A stretch of DNA of 39,517 nucleotides from UMGS363 sp964402055 (GTDB taxonomy: Bacteria > Bacillota > Clostridia > Oscillospirales > Ruminococcaceae). The translations under genes were made by a program, and so were the position numbers. The stretch is from positions 1 to 39,517 of the forward strand of contig CAYOAV010000013.1 of NCBI GenBank assembly GCA_964402055.1, written 5' to 3'. Numbering within the stretch: position 1 is the stretch's first letter; every line of letters begins with the position of its first letter. Of the stretch, positions 8,820-16,970 are shown piece after piece. The notes below the pieces were generated by a model. That model searched no databases. It saw nothing but the letters and a program-made list of their open reading frames with translations, and was not told the origin of the DNA.

Positions 8820-8851
8820 AAAATCAGGTTTAATAAAAAGGAAGTGAAAAA

Positions 8852-9157
8852 ATGCCTGTAAAAACAGAAGCAAAGGAAAATATGCTCACGGCATATATAA
8901 TCGGTGATATCGATCATCATACCGCCGCTGAAATACGGACAGAAATTGATCTTGAAATTGAAAAGCTCCACCCTGAAAGGATAATCCTCGATTTTTCCGA
9001 GGTCACATTTATGGACAGCTCGGGAATTGGTCTTGTTATGGGACGATACAAGGCGGCAAAGCCTTATGGCGGCAAAATAATCGTTTCGGGAGCGTCACAG
9101 CAGATAAAAAAGGTTATGAAGCTTGCAGGACTTGAACGGCTTGCAGAAATTGAATAG
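8852..9157 (+). CDS. spoIIAA: Anti-sigma F factor antagonist SpoIIAA (STAS domain)
   Basis: A 101-residue STAS protein. The phosphorylatable Ser lies in the conserved loop (VTFMDSSGIGLVMGRY). In spore formers the unphosphorylated protein binds SpoIIAB and frees sigma F in the forespore, while SpoIIAB phosphorylates that Ser to inactivate it. The start is fixed by an AAGGAAG site. It is the first gene of a three-gene spoIIA operon in the usual order, with SpoIIAB 14 bases downstream. Confidence 0.95.
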   Translation: MPVKTEAKENMLTAYIIGDIDHHTAAEIRTEIDLEIEKLHPERIILDFSEVTFMDSSGIGLVMGRYKAAKPYGGKIIVSGASQQIKKVMKLAGLERLAEIE

Positions 9158-9171
9158 GAAGGAATAAAAAA

Positions 9172-9630
9172 ATGTCTGTAATAAATGAACTCAAATTTTC
9201 ATTCCCATCGGATAGCAAAAACGAAAGCATTGCAAGAATGTGCATAGCCGCTTTTGTTTCGTCCGCCGACCCCACTGTAAGCGAGCTTGCCGAGATAAAA
9301 ACCGCCGTTTCCGAGGCTGTCACGAACAGTATCGTTCACGGCTACAGAGGTACGCACGGCATTATAACCGTTCACGCAAAGCTTCTTGACAAAAGCAGGC
9401 TTATCATAAAAATATCAGACAAGGGCTGCGGCATTGCCGATGTTGACAAGGCAAGAGAGCCGCTTTTTACGACCGCTCCCGAGGAGGAACGTGCAGGACT
9501 TGGCTTTGCGGTAATGGAAAGCTTTTCCGATAGTATGAGCGTGAAAAGCACAGTCGGAAAGGGTACAAGCGTAACTCTGCGGAGGACATTGAGCATACAT
9601 AGGTCTGACGCTGGCTCTGATGAGGACTGA
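9172..9630 (+). CDS. spoIIAB: Anti-sigma F factor / serine kinase SpoIIAB
   Basis: A 152-residue GHKL-type kinase that binds sigma F and phosphorylates SpoIIAA. The N box is seen in EIKTAVSEAVTNSIVHGY, with the Glu and Asn used for Mg-ATP. The G1 box is ISDKGCGIADV and the G2 box is ERAGLGFAVMESF. The length and the position between spoIIAA and sigF are standard. The C-terminus has a short charged extension. The ribosome binding site is AGGAAGGA. Confidence 0.95.
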   Translation: MSVINELKFSFPSDSKNESIARMCIAAFVSSADPTVSELAEIKTAVSEAVTNSIVHGYRGTHGIITVHAKLLDKSRLIIKISDKGCGIADVDKAREPLFTTAPEEERAGLGFAVMESFSDSMSVKSTVGKGTSVTLRRTLSIHRSDAGSDED

Positions 9631-9633
9631 AAT

Positions 9634-10299
9634 ATGAATAAAACCGAAGCCGATAAATTTACAGAGGAAAATCTCGGACTTGTGCGGCTTTGTGCCAACC
9701 GATTCCGAGGAAAGGGAATTGAATATGACGATCTTTACAGCACAGGCTGTATCGGGCTTATAAAGGCTGTCAACGGCTTTGACAGCGAGCGTGGAGTGCG
9801 GTTTTCGACCTATGCTGTTCCTGTTATTCTTGGCGAAATAAAGCGGCTTTTCCGTGACGGCGGCTCTGTAAAGGTCAGCAGGAGCGTTAAGGAGCTTGCA
9901 CTGAAAATAACAAGACTGCGTGATGATTTCTGTCGTGAAAAGGGGAGAGAGCCGCTTATTTCCGAGCTTGCAGAGCTTGCACAGGTCAGCGAGGAAAGCG
10001 TTGTTGAAGCGGTTTGTGCGGCACGTCCTCCATTATCCCTGACGGCGAGCGATGATGAGAGCGATTCGGGGCAGATAGATGTTGCGGTCGAAGCCTGCGA
10101 TGAGGAAATGACGGAAAGGCTGTCGCTTTATGCCGCTTTAAGCGAGCTTGATGAAAAGGACAGACTGCTTATATATTATCGTTATTACAAGGATAAAACT
10201 CAAAGCAAAACAGCCGAGCTTCTGGGTATGACGCAGGTCCAGGTTTCTCGCAGGGAGAAAAAGCTCCTGCTTGCATTAAGAAGCTTCCTTGAAAACTGA
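9634..10299 (+). CDS. sigF: RNA polymerase sigma-F factor
   Basis: A 221-residue sigma-70 family protein that starts three bases after spoIIAB. Region 2 reads FRGKGIEYDDLYSTGCIGLIKAVNGF and RFSTYAVPVILGEIKR. Region 3 covers about 85-135, and region 4 ends with a helix-turn-helix (KTQSKTAELLGMTQVQVSRREKKLL). In spore formers it is the first forespore-specific sigma factor. Linkage to spoIIAA/AB separates it from the related sigma G. No clear GC-rich terminator follows; only T-rich DNA is seen downstream. Confidence 0.95.
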   Translation: MNKTEADKFTEENLGLVRLCANRFRGKGIEYDDLYSTGCIGLIKAVNGFDSERGVRFSTYAVPVILGEIKRLFRDGGSVKVSRSVKELALKITRLRDDFCREKGREPLISELAELAQVSEESVVEAVCAARPPLSLTASDDESDSGQIDVAVEACDEEMTERLSLYAALSELDEKDRLLIYYRYYKDKTQSKTAELLGMTQVQVSRREKKLLLALRSFLEN

Positions 10300-10370
10300 T
10301 ATAATTGCATTGTTTTTTATGTGGTAATTCGGGCTTTTTTGTGTAAATATCCATAATTGCTTTTAAACTA

Positions 10371-10399
10371 TTGATTTTTGTGGAGAAAAGTGTTATTAT
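10371..10399 (+). promoter_or_regulatory. Promoter and structured leader of the SCP2-like gene
   Basis: TTGATT (10371-10376), a 17-base spacer and TATTAT (10394-10399). The leader of roughly 75 bases contains two small hairpins. One is GTGCGT/ACGTAC closed by a GAAA tetraloop (10417-10432). The other is AGAATA/TATTCT just before the ribosome binding site. Confidence 0.65.
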
Positions 10400-10481
10400 T
10401 TTAACGAACTAAGGAAGTGCGTGAAAACGTACAGAATAACGCTGACTATTCTTATTGTTATTTATCGAAAGGAAAGTGACT

Positions 10482-10886
10482 ATGACATACGAACAGATCG
10501 TTGCCAAGGTAAAGGAAATTATGGCAGGTAAATCTGCCGCTGACTGCAAGGAGCATATCGCCGCAGAATTCCATATCACAGGCGAGGGCGAGGGTGCTTT
10601 CTATGTTGAAGTGAACGATGGAAAAATCGCAGCCGAGCCTTACGAATATTATGACAGAGATTTTTTTGTTACCGCTTCTGCTGATGATATTATCGCTTTT
10701 GCAGAGGGCAAGTCCGACAATGTTAATATTGACGGAAATAACGAAAAGGCTGATTCCTTCAAGAAGCTTTGCAAGGCTGTAAAGGCTGCAAATACTTCCG
10801 CAAAGGCTGCTTCATCGAAGCCTGCCGCTAAGTCCACTTCAAAGGCTTCTTCCAAGTCCTCAAAGAAAAAGGGCGGAAAGAAGTAA
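10482..10886 (+). CDS. SCP2 sterol-binding-domain-like small protein with lysine-rich tail
   Basis: A 134-residue protein. The start at 10482 has a GAAAGGAAAG site and the first residues MTYEQIVAKVKEIM; an upstream in-frame start lacks such a site. Residues 1-95 resemble an SCP2-type lipid-binding fold (FHITGEGEGAFYVEVNDGKI ending in an FFVTASADDIIAFAEGK block). Residues 98-134 form a tail rich in Lys, Ala and Ser that is probably disordered and very basic. The ligand and role are unknown. It is monocistronic, with its own promoter and terminator. Confidence 0.7.
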   Translation: MTYEQIVAKVKEIMAGKSAADCKEHIAAEFHITGEGEGAFYVEVNDGKIAAEPYEYYDRDFFVTASADDIIAFAEGKSDNVNIDGNNEKADSFKKLCKAVKAANTSAKAASSKPAAKSTSKASSKSSKKKGGKK

Positions 10887-10910
10887 GAACTGAAAATATG
10901 ATAAATAAAA

Positions 10911-10946
10911 AAGCCTATGGCATTCGTTTGAGTGTCATAGGCTTTT
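10911..10946 (+). terminator. Intrinsic terminator after the SCP2-like gene
   Basis: A 12-bp stem (AAGCCTATGGCA with TGTCATAGGCTT, one G-T pair) has a 10-base loop and is followed by TTTT. A-rich sequence on the other side may let it work weakly in the opposite direction. Confidence 0.85.
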
Positions 10947-10978
10947 GTGGTTTATTTTGTTTGTAATTTTGTGTATTC

Positions 10979-11002
10979 GGGACGGGAAACCCGTCCCCTA
11001 CA
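10979..11002 (-). repeat. Dispersed GGGGACGGG palindrome, copy 2
   Basis: GGGACGGG, loop AAA, then CCCGTCCCCTACA. Read on the minus strand it begins TGTAGGGGACGGG like copy 1. It sits two bases downstream of the mgtE stop. Confidence 0.8.
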
Positions 11003-11004
11003 TT

Positions 11005-12363
11005 TTAAAAAACGAGTACTCTTGAGGCGATAAAGAAATAAACCAGAAGTGCGATTGCGTCAACTATTGTCGTGATGAACGGCGATGCCATTACCGCAGG
11101 GTCAAAGCCGAGCTTTTTTGCAAGCATAGGCAACACACAGCCGACAAGCTTTGCAACAAGTATAACAAAGAAAACGGTCAGTGAAACGATAAATGCAACA
11201 GTTGCTCCCTTTTGGTCGAAAAGCATAACCTTGGCAAAAACAACAACCGCCATTGTCGCCGCACAAAGCAGACCAACACGGAACTCCTTCCATATAACAC
11301 GAAGAATATCACGGAATTCAATCTCCTGCAATGAAAGACTGCGGATTATCGTTACCGAGGACTGCGAGCCTGAATTTCCGCCCGTGTCCATAAGCATAGG
11401 AATAAAAGCCGTCAGCACAGGCACAACGGCAAGTGCGGCTTCAAAATGCGTAAGTATCATTCCTGTAAATGTTGCAGATATCATAAGCAGCATAAGCCAA
11501 GGGATTCTCTGCTTCCAGAGCGAAAATACGCTTGTTTTAAGATATGTTTTGCTTGAAGAGGATGGGAGCATAGCACCCATGATTTCCATATCCTCCATAT
11601 CCTCGTCACGGATAACGTCCATAGCGTCATCGAATGTCAGAATACCGACAATTCTTCCGTCGCCGTCAACGACAGGGATAGCCGCAAGGTCATATTTTGA
11701 AAGCATCTGTGCCGCAGTTTCACGGTCATCATGAGTATTAACGCAGATGAAATTTGTTTCCATTATATCCGAAACAGGAGTTTCATAATCCGAAACAAGC
11801 ATATCAAGAAGCGAAACAACACCTAAAAGCTTGCGGTTTTCGGTAATATAGCAGGTATAGACCGTTTCCTTTGCAAGACCGATTTTTCTTATCTGGTCAA
11901 AGCCCTCTTTTACAGTCAGATCCGCACGGAAATAGACAAATTCCGTAGTCATAACCGAGCCTGCGCTATCCTTGGGGTATTTCAGCAGTTCGTTTATCTG
12001 ATTTCTTGTTCCTGCATCGGTGTTTTTGAGTATTCTTGAAACAACGTTCGCCGGCATTTCCTCGATAAGGTCAACGGTGTCGTCCATATAAAGCTCATTT
12101 ATGACATCGTGAAGCTCCTTATCTGATAATGCGTTTATCAGCACACGCTGTAAATCGCTGTTCATATAAGTAAAAGTATCAGCGGCAGTTCCCTTGGGAA
12201 GAATACGGTATAAAAGCGTAAGCTCACGCTCACCGAGTTCATCATATTCGTCAATTTCCTCAACGAGTGCGGCAATATCCGCAGGGTTCATATCCGCAAG
12301 CTCTGATTTCAGCTTTGCAAAATTCCTTTCGCTGATAAGCTCAACAGCAATATCTTTTTCCAT
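11005..12363 (-). CDS. mgtE: Magnesium transporter MgtE
   Basis: A 452-residue Mg2+ channel/transporter. The order is MgtE_N superhelical domain (about 20-120), a pair of CBS domains (about 125-255), a plug helix and five membrane helices (about 285-452). The pore signature MDTGGNSGSQSSVTII is present. In the family, the cytosolic N and CBS domains bind Mg2+ and close the pore when internal magnesium is high. The length is usual. The ribosome binding site is AGGAGGAA. The upstream region, where an M-box riboswitch is often found for this family, is truncated by the N gap 88 bases upstream, so its regulation cannot be judged. Confidence 0.95.
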   Translation of the reverse strand: MEKDIAVELISERNFAKLKSELADMNPADIAALVEEIDEYDELGERELTLLYRILPKGTAADTFTYMNSDLQRVLINALSDKELHDVINELYMDDTVDLIEEMPANVVSRILKNTDAGTRNQINELLKYPKDSAGSVMTTEFVYFRADLTVKEGFDQIRKIGLAKETVYTCYITENRKLLGVVSLLDMLVSDYETPVSDIMETNFICVNTHDDRETAAQMLSKYDLAAIPVVDGDGRIVGILTFDDAMDVIRDEDMEDMEIMGAMLPSSSSKTYLKTSVFSLWKQRIPWLMLLMISATFTGMILTHFEAALAVVPVLTAFIPMLMDTGGNSGSQSSVTIIRSLSLQEIEFRDILRVIWKEFRVGLLCAATMAVVVFAKVMLFDQKGATVAFIVSLTVFFVILVAKLVGCVLPMLAKKLGFDPAVMASPFITTIVDAIALLVYFFIASRVLVF

Positions 12364-12450
12364 AAAAATTCCTCCTCATCTTTCGAAAAGTCATAGCTTT
12401 CCTGTAAAAATCAAAAGCGGGAGGCATAAAACTATAAAGAGTAAGATTTA

Positions 12451-12550
12451 NNNNNNNNNNNNNNNNNNNNNNNNNNNNNNNNNNNNNNNNNNNNNNNNNN
12501 NNNNNNNNNNNNNNNNNNNNNNNNNNNNNNNNNNNNNNNNNNNNNNNNNN
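12451..12550. other. Assembly gap (100 N)
   Basis: Exactly 100 N, a conventional placeholder, so the true distance is unknown. It removes the upstream regulatory DNA of mgtE and the promoter region of the small gene at 12603. Any reading frame running through it is an artefact. Confidence 0.99.
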
Positions 12551-12602
12551 GTAGAATATATTGAAAAAGATATTCATTGTGAGTTTTGAGGAGGTGAACG
12601 CA

Positions 12603-12788
12603 ATGGCAACTTCAAGTATCACTAAAAATTTTGTGGTTTTCGGTAATAAGCAGGCAGAAGTATTTGCCAATGCCGTTGAGGAATCGTTCAATGACCTAAG
12701 ACCCGAACCCAGCGTGAAATTACACAAAGTAGAAACGAAGGAAGAGCTTGAAAAATTAATCAAGAACTGGAAAGAAGCACATAAATGA
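12603..12788 (+). CDS. Small MATS-type conserved protein of unknown function
   Basis: A 61-residue protein. The ATG at 12603 is preceded by GAGGAGGTGA at a good distance, so the upstream in-frame TTG is not needed. The sequence begins MATSSITKNFVVFGNKQAEV and ends with a charged, probably helical segment (ETKEELEKLIKNWKEAHK). The opening MATS(S/T) is shared with the small protein at 20203. I do not recognise an experimentally defined family; such short acidic/basic proteins recur in Clostridia and some resemble antitoxins, but that is speculation. No partner gene follows; a strong terminator does. Confidence 0.7.
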   Translation: MATSSITKNFVVFGNKQAEVFANAVEESFNDLRPEPSVKLHKVETKEELEKLIKNWKEAHK

Positions 12789-12806
12789 TATGAATAGTTA
12801 CAATAA

Positions 12807-12848
12807 AAACCGCAGGGTACAAGTTTTAAACACGGTATCCTGCGGTTT
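12807..12848. terminator. Bidirectional terminator (AAACCGCAG family)
   Basis: AAACCGCAGGGTAC (12807-12820) pairs over 14 bp with GTATCCTGCGGTTT (12835-12848). It lies between the convergent small gene and ABC permease. It closely resembles the hairpin at 24127-24175. Confidence 0.85.
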
Positions 12849-12885
12849 ATTAATTTCTGATTGCTAACTATCAACTGTAAACTGC

Positions 12886-13677
12886 TTACTGCTCTTTTAA
12901 TGCCAAAGGCTTTACGGATGAACGGCGGAGGAGCAATGCTGTAATTATGAACATAATCAGGAATGCGGCAAGGAAAAACAGCGTGCCTTGTCCGAGATTT
13001 CCCATTTTTGATGTATCGACGCTGATGCCTGCGGCAGTGATTACCTTTAGCCAGAAGGAAATAAGTGCTTCATCGCCGAATGTGATATTTATTCCGAATG
13101 TTGGTATAAAGAAAATGAGTATGATTATTGTTACCGACACCCACTTAGGCACTCTGTATGAAATTGAAGCTAACAATGCTCCTGAAGCGGCAAGTGCGGA
13201 GTAAATTATAAAGCTTACAAGGAAAAATCTTACTCTTATCGCAAAATCGCTCATACCGCCTTGTTCAAGAGCGTTTTTCGTGCCGTAGATTGAAGCTGCC
13301 CATATTTCAGGCTGACCTGTAATAATTGAGATAAGCGGGCAGATGACAGAGCTTTCTATTGCCCCCACCAGCGAGAATACAACCGATGAAGCCGCAAGCG
13401 ACACGCAGGAGGACAGCCTTGATACACCGTTCGCCGCCGCCGTGTTTACGAAATCGGAGGTGTTGGAACAAAGCATTATAAATATCACAAATCCGCATAC
13501 GCTGTCAATGCAGTTCATTGAGATATTTTCAAATGAAAGCTCGCCGCCTGAAATCATAAAATTCAGAAACGCTGAAGAGAATATTATTGCAAATATCCAT
13601 ATCGCACAATAAACAAGCGATTTAAGCATTTTTTTGAGCTGATATTTTGTGCAGGCTTTGATACCGTTTAATGACAT
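12886..13677 (-). CDS. ABC-2 type transporter permease
   Basis: A 263-residue integral membrane protein with about six hydrophobic segments (near 20-40, 58-75, 95-118, 150-170, 178-198 and 233-253). It begins MSLNGIKACTKYQLKKMLKS. Together with the adjacent ATPase and GntR regulator it forms a YtrA/YtrB-like cassette of the kind linked in Firmicutes to cell-envelope stress and antimicrobial peptides. The substrate is unknown. It follows the ATPase by 13 bases. Confidence 0.8.
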   Translation of the reverse strand: MSLNGIKACTKYQLKKMLKSLVYCAIWIFAIIFSSAFLNFMISGGELSFENISMNCIDSVCGFVIFIMLCSNTSDFVNTAAANGVSRLSSCVSLAASSVVFSLVGAIESSVICPLISIITGQPEIWAASIYGTKNALEQGGMSDFAIRVRFFLVSFIIYSALAASGALLASISYRVPKWVSVTIIILIFFIPTFGINITFGDEALISFWLKVITAAGISVDTSKMGNLGQGTLFFLAAFLIMFIITALLLRRSSVKPLALKEQ

Positions 13678-13690
13678 AATAAATTCCCCC

Positions 13691-14542
13691 TTATGAATTT
13701 GTAAGCTGGATAAATAGCTGTTGAAGCGGCATTGGTTCGGCTGTTACTCCCTCGGGAAGTTCATCGGGTTCGCCGAGCATATACAGCGATGTGAAGCTTG
13801 CAAGTGATTCGCCGCCGATGATTTTCTTGTTTTCGGCATATTTTCTCACAATCTCATCTTTTCCCGAAATTATATATCCCATATTTTTAAGCTCGTCAGC
13901 GTCCTTGTCGAAAAGCAGCTTTCCCTCCTTGATTATGATAGCTCTTTCGATAAGATTAGCCGATTCCTCGATAAGATGAGTGGATATAACATAGGTAGCA
14001 GGCTTTTCGTTATAGCGGCTGACAAGCTGCCTGTAAAACATATCACGGTGGTTTGCGTCAATTCCCAGAACAGGCTCGTCAAGCAGAACTATTGAAGCTC
14101 CGCAGGAAAGAGCGTTTATGCAGGAGGCTATCGTGCGGTAGCCTGTTGAAAGCTTGTTCAGTTTTTTCTTCGGGTCAAGCTTATAATCTCCGCAAAGCTT
14201 TAAAGCATATTCCATATCGTAATCGGGGTAGAATAATGCGGCAGTTCTGAACATTTCGGATATTTTCATTTTCGGGTCATAAAGCAGATGTTCGCTCATC
14301 ATATGTATTTTCCCGAGAGCCTTGTCATTGTCGGTGATTTTTTCTCCGTCAATAAGGACTTCGCCTGAATCTGCGTAAATTCTTCCTGAAAGTATGCCAA
14401 GGAGAGTTGATTTTCCTGCACCGTTCCTGCCGAGCAGACCGTAAATGCAGTTTTCCTTTAATGTCAGCGAAACATCGTCAAGAGCGAGAGTCTTTCCGTA
14501 ATTTTTGCTTATATTTTTAATTTCAGCTACGCTCATTGTCAT
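13691..14542 (-). CDS. ABC transporter ATP-binding protein
   Basis: A 283-residue ATPase. Walker A is GLLGRNGAGKSTLLG. The signature is slightly divergent (LSTGYRTIASCINAL). Walker B is ASIVLLDEPVLGID, followed by the switch His in ISTHLIEE. The chosen ATG (14542) is five bases after GAGAAAGG. The start overlaps the end of the GntR gene by about 20 bases, indicating translational coupling. It would power the ABC-2 permease downstream. Confidence 0.93.
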   Translation of the reverse strand: MTMSVAEIKNISKNYGKTLALDDVSLTLKENCIYGLLGRNGAGKSTLLGILSGRIYADSGEVLIDGEKITDNDKALGKIHMMSEHLLYDPKMKISEMFRTAALFYPDYDMEYALKLCGDYKLDPKKKLNKLSTGYRTIASCINALSCGASIVLLDEPVLGIDANHRDMFYRQLVSRYNEKPATYVISTHLIEESANLIERAIIIKEGKLLFDKDADELKNMGYIISGKDEIVRKYAENKKIIGGESLASFTSLYMLGEPDELPEGVTAEPMPLQQLFIQLTNS

Positions 14543-14807
14543 CACAGCCTTTCTCAATCATATTTATAATTTCATTTTTTGTGATTTTAAGCCTGTCAGC
14601 CTCGTTTATCAGCGAGGTAATGTATTTATCATAAAAATCACGCTTTCGTTCATTGCGGATAGTCTGCTCCGCACCGCCCGATACAAACATACCAAGTCCT
14701 CTTTTCTTGTAAATTATTCCCTTTTCGACCAGAATATTCACGCCCTTCAATGCCGTTGCGGGGTTGATTTTGTACATAGCGGAAATTTCTGTCGTTGACG
14801 GTATCTG
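14523..14807 (-). CDS. GntR family (YtrA-like) transcriptional regulator, N-terminus lost in gap
   Basis: Only the last 94 residues are present. They begin inside the winged-helix domain (QIPSTTEISAMYKINPATA), continue through its wing (KGIIYKKRGLGMFVSGGA) and end in the short helical tail typical of the YtrA subfamily. About 30 N-terminal residues and the start codon fall in the N gap. This subfamily usually represses its own operon with the ABC genes until a cell-envelope signal is sensed. Confidence 0.85.
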   Translation of the reverse strand, partial: QIPSTTEISAMYKINPATALKGVNILVEKGIIYKKRGLGMFVSGGAEQTIRNERKRDFYDKYITSLINEADRLKITKNEIINMIEKGCDDNERS

Positions 14808-14907
14808 NNNNNNNNNNNNNNNNNNNNNNNNNNNNNNNNNNNNNNNNNNNNNNNNNNNNNNNNNNNNNNNNNNNNNNNNNNNNNNNNNNNNNNNNNNNNN
14901 NNNNNNN
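14808..14907. other. Assembly gap (100 N)
   Basis: Exactly 100 N, so the real length is unknown. It hides the start of the GntR gene and probably part of the divergent control region shared with the aconitase operon. Confidence 0.99.
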
Positions 14908-14920
14908 TGAAAAACCGTTC

Positions 14921-14949
14921 TTGACATTTCTTGTATAATAAAGTATAAT
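14921..14949 (+). promoter_or_regulatory. Promoter of the aconitase operon with three spaced TATAAT boxes
   Basis: TTGACA (14921-14926), a 17-base spacer and TATAAT (14944-14949). Two more TATAAT boxes lie at 14934-14939 and 14955-14960, giving three GTATAAT units about one helical turn apart. The extra copies may be alternative -10 elements or a tandem operator. Confidence 0.75.
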
Positions 14950-15022
14950 AGAAGTATAATTTTTATTTTTGCTGAACAGAGAATTGTTATTTTCAACTGT
15001 CGGCTCGGAAAGGAAGTTTTTT

Positions 15023-16963
15023 ATGGGACTTACTCTTGCAGAAAAGATTCTTAAGGCTCACGTTGTTGACGGCGAGTTCGTTAAAGGAAAGGAAATCGGT
15101 ATCAAAATCGACCAAACCCTCACGCAGGACGCTACTGGTACTATGGCTTATCTCGAATTTGAGGCAATGGGTGTACCAAGAGTTAAAACAGAACGCTCTG
15201 TTGCATATATAGATCATAACACTCTCCAGTCAGGCTTTGAAAACGCTGACGACCACCGCTTTATCGGTTCTGTTGCCAAGAAGCACGGCATTTATTTCTC
15301 ACGTCCTGGTAATGGTATCTGCCATCAGGTTCATCTTGAACGCTTCGGTGCCCCTGGTAAAACTCTTATCGGTTCTGACAGCCATACTCCGACAGGCGGC
15401 GGTATCGGTATGATCGCTATCGGTGCAGGCGGACTTGACGTTGCTGTTGCTATGGGCGGCGGTGCATATTATATCACATATCCTAAGATTGTTAATGTTA
15501 AGCTTACAGGCAAGCTCTCTCCATGGGTTGCCGCAAAGGATGTTATCCTTGAAGTCCTCCGCATTATGTCCGTTAAGGGCGGTGTTGGCAAGATAATCGA
15601 ATATACAGGCGAGGGCGTAAAAACTCTTTCCGTTCCTGAACGTGCTACCATTACAAATATGGGTGCGGAGCTTGGTGCAACTACTTCCATATTCCCCTCT
15701 GATGAAATTACAAGGCAGTTCTTAAAGGCTCAGAAGCGTGAAGATGTTTGGCAGGAGCTTTCCGCTGACGCTGACGCTGTTTATGATGAAACAATTGAAA
15801 TAAATCTTTCCGAGCTTGCACCTCTTGCGGCTTGTCCTCATTCTCCCGATAATATCAAGTCCTCCGAGGATTTAAAGGGAATGAAGATAGATCAGGTCTG
15901 CATTGGTTCATGCACAAACAGCTCGCTTATGGATATGATGAAGGTTGCATATATCCTTAAGGGCAAGACTGTTCACCCTGATGTTTCCCTTTCAATTGCT
16001 CCTGGTTCAAAGCAGGTTCTTAATATGCTTGCTCAGAATGGCGCTCTTGCCGACATCATTGACGCAGGTGCAAGAGTTCTTGAAAGTGCTTGCGGACCTT
16101 GTATCGGTATGGGTCAGTCGCCTAATTCAAAGGGTATCTCACTCCGTACCTTCAACAGAAACTTCGAGGGACGTTCGGGAACAAAGGACGGTCAGATATA
16201 CCTTGTATCGCCTGAAATGGCGGCTTATTCCGCAATCAAGGGTGAGCTTGCAGACCCGAGAGAGCTTGGTGAAATGCCTGAATTTAAGCTCCCCGAGGAG
16301 TTTGTTATCAATGATAATATGATCGCCGCTCCTGCTGATGAGGCTGATATGGATAAGGTAGAGATTTTGAGAGGTCCTAACATCAAGCCTTTCCCCAAGA
16401 CAAGTCCTCTTGCTGACAGCATTGAAGCTAAATGCTCGCTTAAAGTTGGCGATAATATCACAACAGACCATATTATGCCTGCAGGTGCAAAGATACTTCC
16501 GCTTCGTTCAAATATTCCTGCAATTTCCAAATTCTGCTTTACAGTATGCGATGAAAACTCCCCTGAAAGAGCTGCAAGCTACGGAAAGAGCATTATTGTC
16601 GGCGGTGCAAACTACCGTCAGGGTTCCTCCCGTGAACACGCTGCACTCGCACCTCTCCACCTTGGCGTAAAGGCTGTTCTTGTTAAGAGCTTCGCAAGAA
16701 TACACCGTTCAAACCTCATCAACGCAGGTATTCTCCCTCTTACATTTGTAAATGAAAATGATTACGATAAAATCTCGCAGGACGATGTTCTCGAAATTGC
16801 TGACGTTCGTGCGGCTGTTGAGAGCGGCAAGTCCGAGCTTATCGTTAAGAATAAAACAACAGGCGAGGATATTCCTGTACTTTGCGAGCTTACAGGCAGA
16901 ACAAAGGATATAATTCTTGCAGGTGGACTTCTCGATTATACAAGAGAAAGCCTTAGTAAATAA
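15023..16963 (+). CDS. Aconitate hydratase (single-chain, Aquifex-type)
   Basis: A 646-residue enzyme that isomerises citrate to isocitrate. The ATG at 15023 has a GGAAAGGAAG site; an earlier in-frame start has none. The large domain carries the [4Fe-4S] cysteines (CIGSCTNS and ACGPCIGMG) and the substrate segment GSDSHTPTGGGIGM. The small swivel domain at the C-terminus holds the RQGSSREHAALAP motif. The shorter length, with the large domain before the swivel, fits the bacterial form annotated as Aquifex type rather than AcnA/AcnB of about 890 residues. With the downstream isocitrate dehydrogenase it would supply 2-oxoglutarate for glutamate synthesis. Confidence 0.93.
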   Translation: MGLTLAEKILKAHVVDGEFVKGKEIGIKIDQTLTQDATGTMAYLEFEAMGVPRVKTERSVAYIDHNTLQSGFENADDHRFIGSVAKKHGIYFSRPGNGICHQVHLERFGAPGKTLIGSDSHTPTGGGIGMIAIGAGGLDVAVAMGGGAYYITYPKIVNVKLTGKLSPWVAAKDVILEVLRIMSVKGGVGKIIEYTGEGVKTLSVPERATITNMGAELGATTSIFPSDEITRQFLKAQKREDVWQELSADADAVYDETIEINLSELAPLAACPHSPDNIKSSEDLKGMKIDQVCIGSCTNSSLMDMMKVAYILKGKTVHPDVSLSIAPGSKQVLNMLAQNGALADIIDAGARVLESACGPCIGMGQSPNSKGISLRTFNRNFEGRSGTKDGQIYLVSPEMAAYSAIKGELADPRELGEMPEFKLPEEFVINDNMIAAPADEADMDKVEILRGPNIKPFPKTSPLADSIEAKCSLKVGDNITTDHIMPAGAKILPLRSNIPAISKFCFTVCDENSPERAASYGKSIIVGGANYRQGSSREHAALAPLHLGVKAVLVKSFARIHRSNLINAGILPLTFVNENDYDKISQDDVLEIADVRAAVESGKSELIVKNKTTGEDIPVLCELTGRTKDIILAGGLLDYTRESLSK

Positions 16964-16970
16964 GCAAAAA

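Noticed and set aside
12194..12874. Open frames crossing the first N gap on both strands
   Set aside because: They are translated through N bases and are shadows of mgtE or of the small gene at 12603.
14808..14996. N-terminal extension of the GntR gene through the gap into the acn promoter
   Set aside because: The extension encodes the reverse of a TTGACA/TATAAT promoter and does not resemble a GntR N-terminus. The true start is in the gap.
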